This document shows positions 42,727-45,064 of a stretch of 45,064 nucleotides of DNA, piece after piece (the stretch's first letter is position 1; each line of letters begins with the position of its first letter). Made by a program: the position numbers and the translations under genes. The notes below the pieces were generated by a model that saw only the letters and a list, made by a program, of their open reading frames with translations, searched no databases and was not told the origin of the DNA. The DNA is from Lachnospiraceae bacterium (GTDB lineage Bacteria; Bacillota; Clostridia; Lachnospirales; Lachnospiraceae): contig JAILLW010000130.1 in NCBI GenBank assembly GCA_024692955.1, positions 1 through 45,064 of the forward strand. The letters run 5' to 3'.

Positions 42727-44193
42727 TCAGGCCTCACTTAATATCTCCCGGATGAGCACGCGCTCGTCCATGGGATACTTCACGCCCCTGATCTCCTGAT
42801 AATCTTCATGTCCTTTCCCCGCAAGTACGATGATGTCTCCGCGCCTCCCGTTCCGGATCGCGTAGCGGATCGCATCCTTGCGGTCAATGATCTCAACGTA
42901 TTTCCCGTCAGTTTTTTCGATACCGGTCCTGATATCCCCGATGATCGCCCCCGGCTCCTCATCCCGGGGATTGTCCGAAGTGATGATCGTAAGGTCCGCA
43001 AGCCGGCCGGAGACTTCGCCCATGGAAAATCTTCTCTCGCGGGAACGGTTTCCGCCGCAGCCGAAAAGACAGATCAGACGGTTCGGTTCATATTCTCTCA
43101 GTGTCGTAAGAATGCTCTCAAGGCTCATAGCGTTATGCGCATAATCAATGAGCAGCGTAAAATCATAGGGTGTCGGCACGGTTTCGATCCGCCCCTTGAT
43201 CGTGGTTTCGTACAGGGCATCCCGTACCGTTTCCTCGGTGATCCCGAAATGAAAGGCCGCCGAAGCCGCGGCAAGAGCGTTGTAGATGCTGAACCGTCCG
43301 GGGTTCGGGATCGAAAGATGTACGGAACGTCTGCCGCAAAGATCGAATTCCATCCCGATCCTCCCGGGTTCATGCACCGTCGTTTCCTTCTCTGCATAAT
43401 AATCCGCATGGGGATTGAAGCCATAGGTCTCGATCTCGCAGGTATGATTCTTTATGATCTTCAGCACATGGGCATCATCCGCATTCACGATCCCGATCCT
43501 GCACTGTCGAAACAGCATGGACTTGCATTCGAGGTACTCTTCGAAGGAAGCGTGTTCATTGGGACCGATATGGTCTTCTTCCAGATTGGTAAAGATCCCG
43601 ATCTCGAAGGGGACCGCTTCGGTACGCTTCAGTTTAAAGCCCTGGGAAGCCGCCTCCATGACCACAACCCGGATCCCGGCATCCGCCATTTTCCGGAAAT
43701 ACCCCTGAAGCACGAAGGAATCCGGAGTCGTATTCGAGGCCGGAATATGCTCGTCCCCGATTATGACCTCGATCGTTCCGATAAGTCCCGTTTTAAAGCC
43801 TCCCCTTTCGAGGATCGCCTTCGTAAGATAGGCCGTTGTGGTCTTTCCCTTTGTCCCCGTGATCCCGATGATCCGAAGCTTTTTCGCCGGATATCCGTAA
43901 TAGGCGGCCGCGATATGCGCCATCGCGTATCTGGCATCCGGGACCCGGATCACCGTGGCTCCCTTCGCTGAAGAAAGGTCGATATCCTTTTCAATGAGGA
44001 TCGCCGAAGCGCCGTTCTTCACCACCTCCGGAATAAAGGAATGTCCGTCGCTTTTAAATCCGCTTATGCAGATAAAAAAGCTGCCGGGACCGGCCTTCCT
44101 GGAATCCGGTGTAACATCCGAGACCGTAATGTCCACGCCGCCTTTTTGCACCGTATAATCAATATCCTTAAGCAGTTCCGAGAGTTTGTACAT
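42727..44193 (-). CDS. murE: UDP-MurNAc-tripeptide synthetase (MurE)
   Basis: 488 aa. Adds the third residue to the peptidoglycan stem. ATP site GITGTKGKTTTAYL (near 107), DNPR in TSDNPRDEEPG (near 404) and terminal GKGHEDYQEI. The DNPR motif is the mark of meso-diaminopimelate-specific MurE, so the wall is of the DAP type. I chose the ATG at 44193: it lies about 25 bases after the predicted transcription start and has AGGAAGG upstream. An in-frame ATG at 44349 lies upstream of the promoter and its extra 52 residues are unlike MurE. Confidence 0.95.
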   Translation of the reverse strand: MYKLSELLKDIDYTVQKGGVDITVSDVTPDSRKAGPGSFFICISGFKSDGHSFIPEVVKNGASAILIEKDIDLSSAKGATVIRVPDARYAMAHIAAAYYGYPAKKLRIIGITGTKGKTTTAYLTKAILERGGFKTGLIGTIEVIIGDEHIPASNTTPDSFVLQGYFRKMADAGIRVVVMEAASQGFKLKRTEAVPFEIGIFTNLEEDHIGPNEHASFEEYLECKSMLFRQCRIGIVNADDAHVLKIIKNHTCEIETYGFNPHADYYAEKETTVHEPGRIGMEFDLCGRRSVHLSIPNPGRFSIYNALAAASAAFHFGITEETVRDALYETTIKGRIETVPTPYDFTLLIDYAHNAMSLESILTTLREYEPNRLICLFGCGGNRSRERRFSMGEVSGRLADLTIITSDNPRDEEPGAIIGDIRTGIEKTDGKYVEIIDRKDAIRYAIRNGRRGDIIVLAGKGHEDYQEIRGVKYPMDERVLIREILSEA

Positions 44194-44224
44194 AGGGCCG
44201 CCTTCCTTCCTGAATGCTATGTGA

Positions 44225-44253
44225 AGTGTACAACAAATCCGCTCTCTTATCAA
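44225..44253 (-). promoter_or_regulatory. Promoter of the murE-priA-def-fmt operon
   Basis: On the transcribed strand, -35 TTGATA (44253-44248; five of six) and -10 TACACT (44230-44225; four of six) are 17 bases apart. Transcription would begin near 44218, about 25 bases before the murE ATG. Further upstream (44254-44305) lie several short CCGGAA or CCCGG-type repeats and, at about 44330-44356, a direct repeat of GATTGTGT; these could be regulatory but no factor is recognised. Confidence 0.75.
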
Positions 44254-44408
44254 GTTGCCGGGCATTCCGGGGGCTTCCGGAGACCGGTCATTCCGGGTAT
44301 TTCCGGCATTTAATCTTTTTTTAAGAAAGAGGACACAATCCGAACACAATCGGGATTTATTATGATCTCAGGATAGTTGATTACTCACTATCTCCCCCTC
44401 ATAAGAAC

Positions 44409-44438
44409 GGAAAGCACCGGTTAATACCGGTGCTTTCC
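44409..44438 (-). terminator. Terminator-like hairpin after the PfkB-family kinase gene
   Basis: A perfect 13-bp inverted repeat (GGAAAGCACCGGT / ACCGGTGCTTTCC) with a 4-base loop stands 21 bases after the stop of the kinase gene. On the minus strand the hairpin is followed by GTTCTTATGAGG, a weak T tract; on the plus strand it is followed by CTGTTTTAT. It is most likely the end of the kinase transcript and may act in both directions. It separates the kinase gene from the murE promoter. Confidence 0.75.
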
Positions 44439-44459
44439 CTGTTTTATCGGAAGCCGTTC

Positions 44460-45064
44460 TCAGTACATCGGCACCGAAAGCTCCAGTTTCCGGTAGAATT
44501 CATCCGCCTTTGCCACATCGATCACGCCGTTTTCGATGGTCAGGGTGTTGGCCGAGGAGATTGCGACACACTTGCGGCAGATCTCTTCGGGCTTCAGTTT
44601 CTCGAGGATCGCCATCGCGAAGGCGGCGACGGCGCAGTCGCCGGAGCCGACGGTATTCACGACCTGAACGTGCGGCGCCTGGACATAGTAAAGGTTCATG
44701 CCGTCCTTTGAGCGCTTCGAGGCGCGCGCATAGAGGATGCCCTTGCTGCCCATCGATACGAGGATGTTCGGGATCCCTTGCTGGATGAGCTGGGCCGTCG
44801 CCAGCGTCACCGCCTGCATCCCGTGGATCTTCCGGTCCATCAGGATTTCAAGCTCCTTAAGGTTCGGCTTGATCATATAGGGCTTTGCCGCAACGGCCTT
44901 TTTCAGCGCGTCTCCCGAGGTGTCCAGCAGAACCTTTTTCTTCATGCTCTTCGCGATCCGGATAAGGTCGGCGTAGATCGTCACGGGCACACCCCTCGGG
45001 ATCGATCCGGATATCACAACGATCCTGCATCTTGCGATCTCGGCCGCATAGGAGTTCATAAACC
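44460..45064 (-). CDS. PfkB-family sugar-phosphate kinase (1-phosphofructokinase / tagatose-6-phosphate kinase type), 5' end outside window
   Basis: About 201 C-terminal codons are visible; the frame is open through the window edge, so the first one third (about 100 residues) is missing. Motifs: VVISGSIPRGVP, KVLLDTSGDAL, MIKPNLKELE, VSMGSKGILYA and the catalytic NTVGSGDCAVAAFA, where the aspartate acts as base. The sequence order matches FruK/LacC (1-phosphofructokinase and tagatose-6-phosphate kinase); the usual G-A/S-G-D-S has Cys in place of Ser. Which sugar phosphate it uses cannot be told from this part. The ATG at 45059 is internal and is not taken as the start. Confidence 0.85.
   Translation of the reverse strand, partial: FMNSYAAEIARCRIVVISGSIPRGVPVTIYADLIRIAKSMKKKVLLDTSGDALKKAVAAKPYMIKPNLKELEILMDRKIHGMQAVTLATAQLIQQGIPNILVSMGSKGILYARASKRSKDGMNLYYVQAPHVQVVNTVGSGDCAVAAFAMAILEKLKPEEICRKCVAISSANTLTIENGVIDVAKADEFYRKLELSVPMY

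Noticed and set aside
41251-43971. Long plus-strand open frames opposite priA and murE (and similarly opposite other large genes, e.g. 6105-7241 and 27235-28326)
   Set aside because: They overlap well-supported minus-strand genes with complete family motifs, show no domain of their own, and reflect G+C-rich codon use.
44194-44349. N-terminal extension of MurE from the ATG at 44349
   Set aside because: It would lie upstream of the predicted promoter and start site, has no MurE-like content and the ATG at 44193 has a ribosome binding site.

Overview
The window looks like chromosomal DNA from a Gram-positive Clostridia (Bacillota), most like a Lachnospiraceae relative. This rests on the order murE-priA-def-fmt-rsmB-rlmN-prpC-prkC-rsgA, which is typical of that class, on a MurE with the diaminopimelate-type DNPR motif, on strong AGGAGG-type ribosome binding sites, and on a G+C content that I judge by eye to be in the mid-50s percent. 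Every gene I accept lies on the minus strand, so transcription runs from high to low coordinates.

Region 1 (about 45064-32688) is housekeeping. It starts with the C-terminal part of a PfkB-family sugar-phosphate kinase and its hairpin. A murE promoter follows, then a tightly packed operon for cell wall synthesis (murE), replication restart (priA), initiator-Met processing (def, fmt), rRNA methylation (rsmB, rlmN), a Ser/Thr phosphatase-kinase pair (prpC, prkC) and ribosome assembly (rsgA).

Region 2 (about 32687-789) is an accessory locus of about 32 kb encoding a contractile injection system (CIS) of the phage-tail-like / eCIS family. It opens with a good sigma-A-type promoter and a LytTR response regulator. 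A large CIS-associated protein (615 aa) comes next, then five genes for membrane or exported proteins: a single-pass pseudokinase-like protein, a four-pass receptor with a degenerate class III cyclase domain, a membrane MORN-repeat protein, an exported TolC-like helical protein and a 972-aa exported or anchored coiled-coil protein. The injection machine follows: DUF4255/Pvc16-like cap, a 250-aa beta-domain protein, a PAAR-like (DUF4280) tip, sheath, tube, assembly protein, DUF6760 protein, a second tube-like protein with a long 36-aa tandem-repeat tail, a 755-aa Glu/Arg-rich helical protein (tape-measure candidate), two CIS_tube-type adaptors, gpD-like hub, gpV spike, gp25, two baseplate J-type proteins and a gpI-type tail protein.

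Region 3 (about 1088-1) follows closely on the same strand: a STAS anti-sigma-antagonist-like protein, an FtsE-like ABC ATPase and the start of a small membrane protein. Whether these belong to the CIS locus is unclear.

Candidate for the undescribed system: a Gram-positive CIS whose structural genes sit directly behind a module of membrane receptor-like and envelope-spanning proteins. This suggests a membrane-linked or signal-gated injection machine rather than a simply released particle. The tube-like protein with seven regular 36-aa repeats is the most distinctive single gene. No AAA+ ATPase, tail fibre, capsid, terminase, integrase, holin or endolysin gene is visible in the window. No CRISPR array, tRNA, rRNA or insertion sequence was found, and no gene-free stretch exceeds 300 bases; the longest, 44194-44459, holds a promoter and a terminator-like hairpin.
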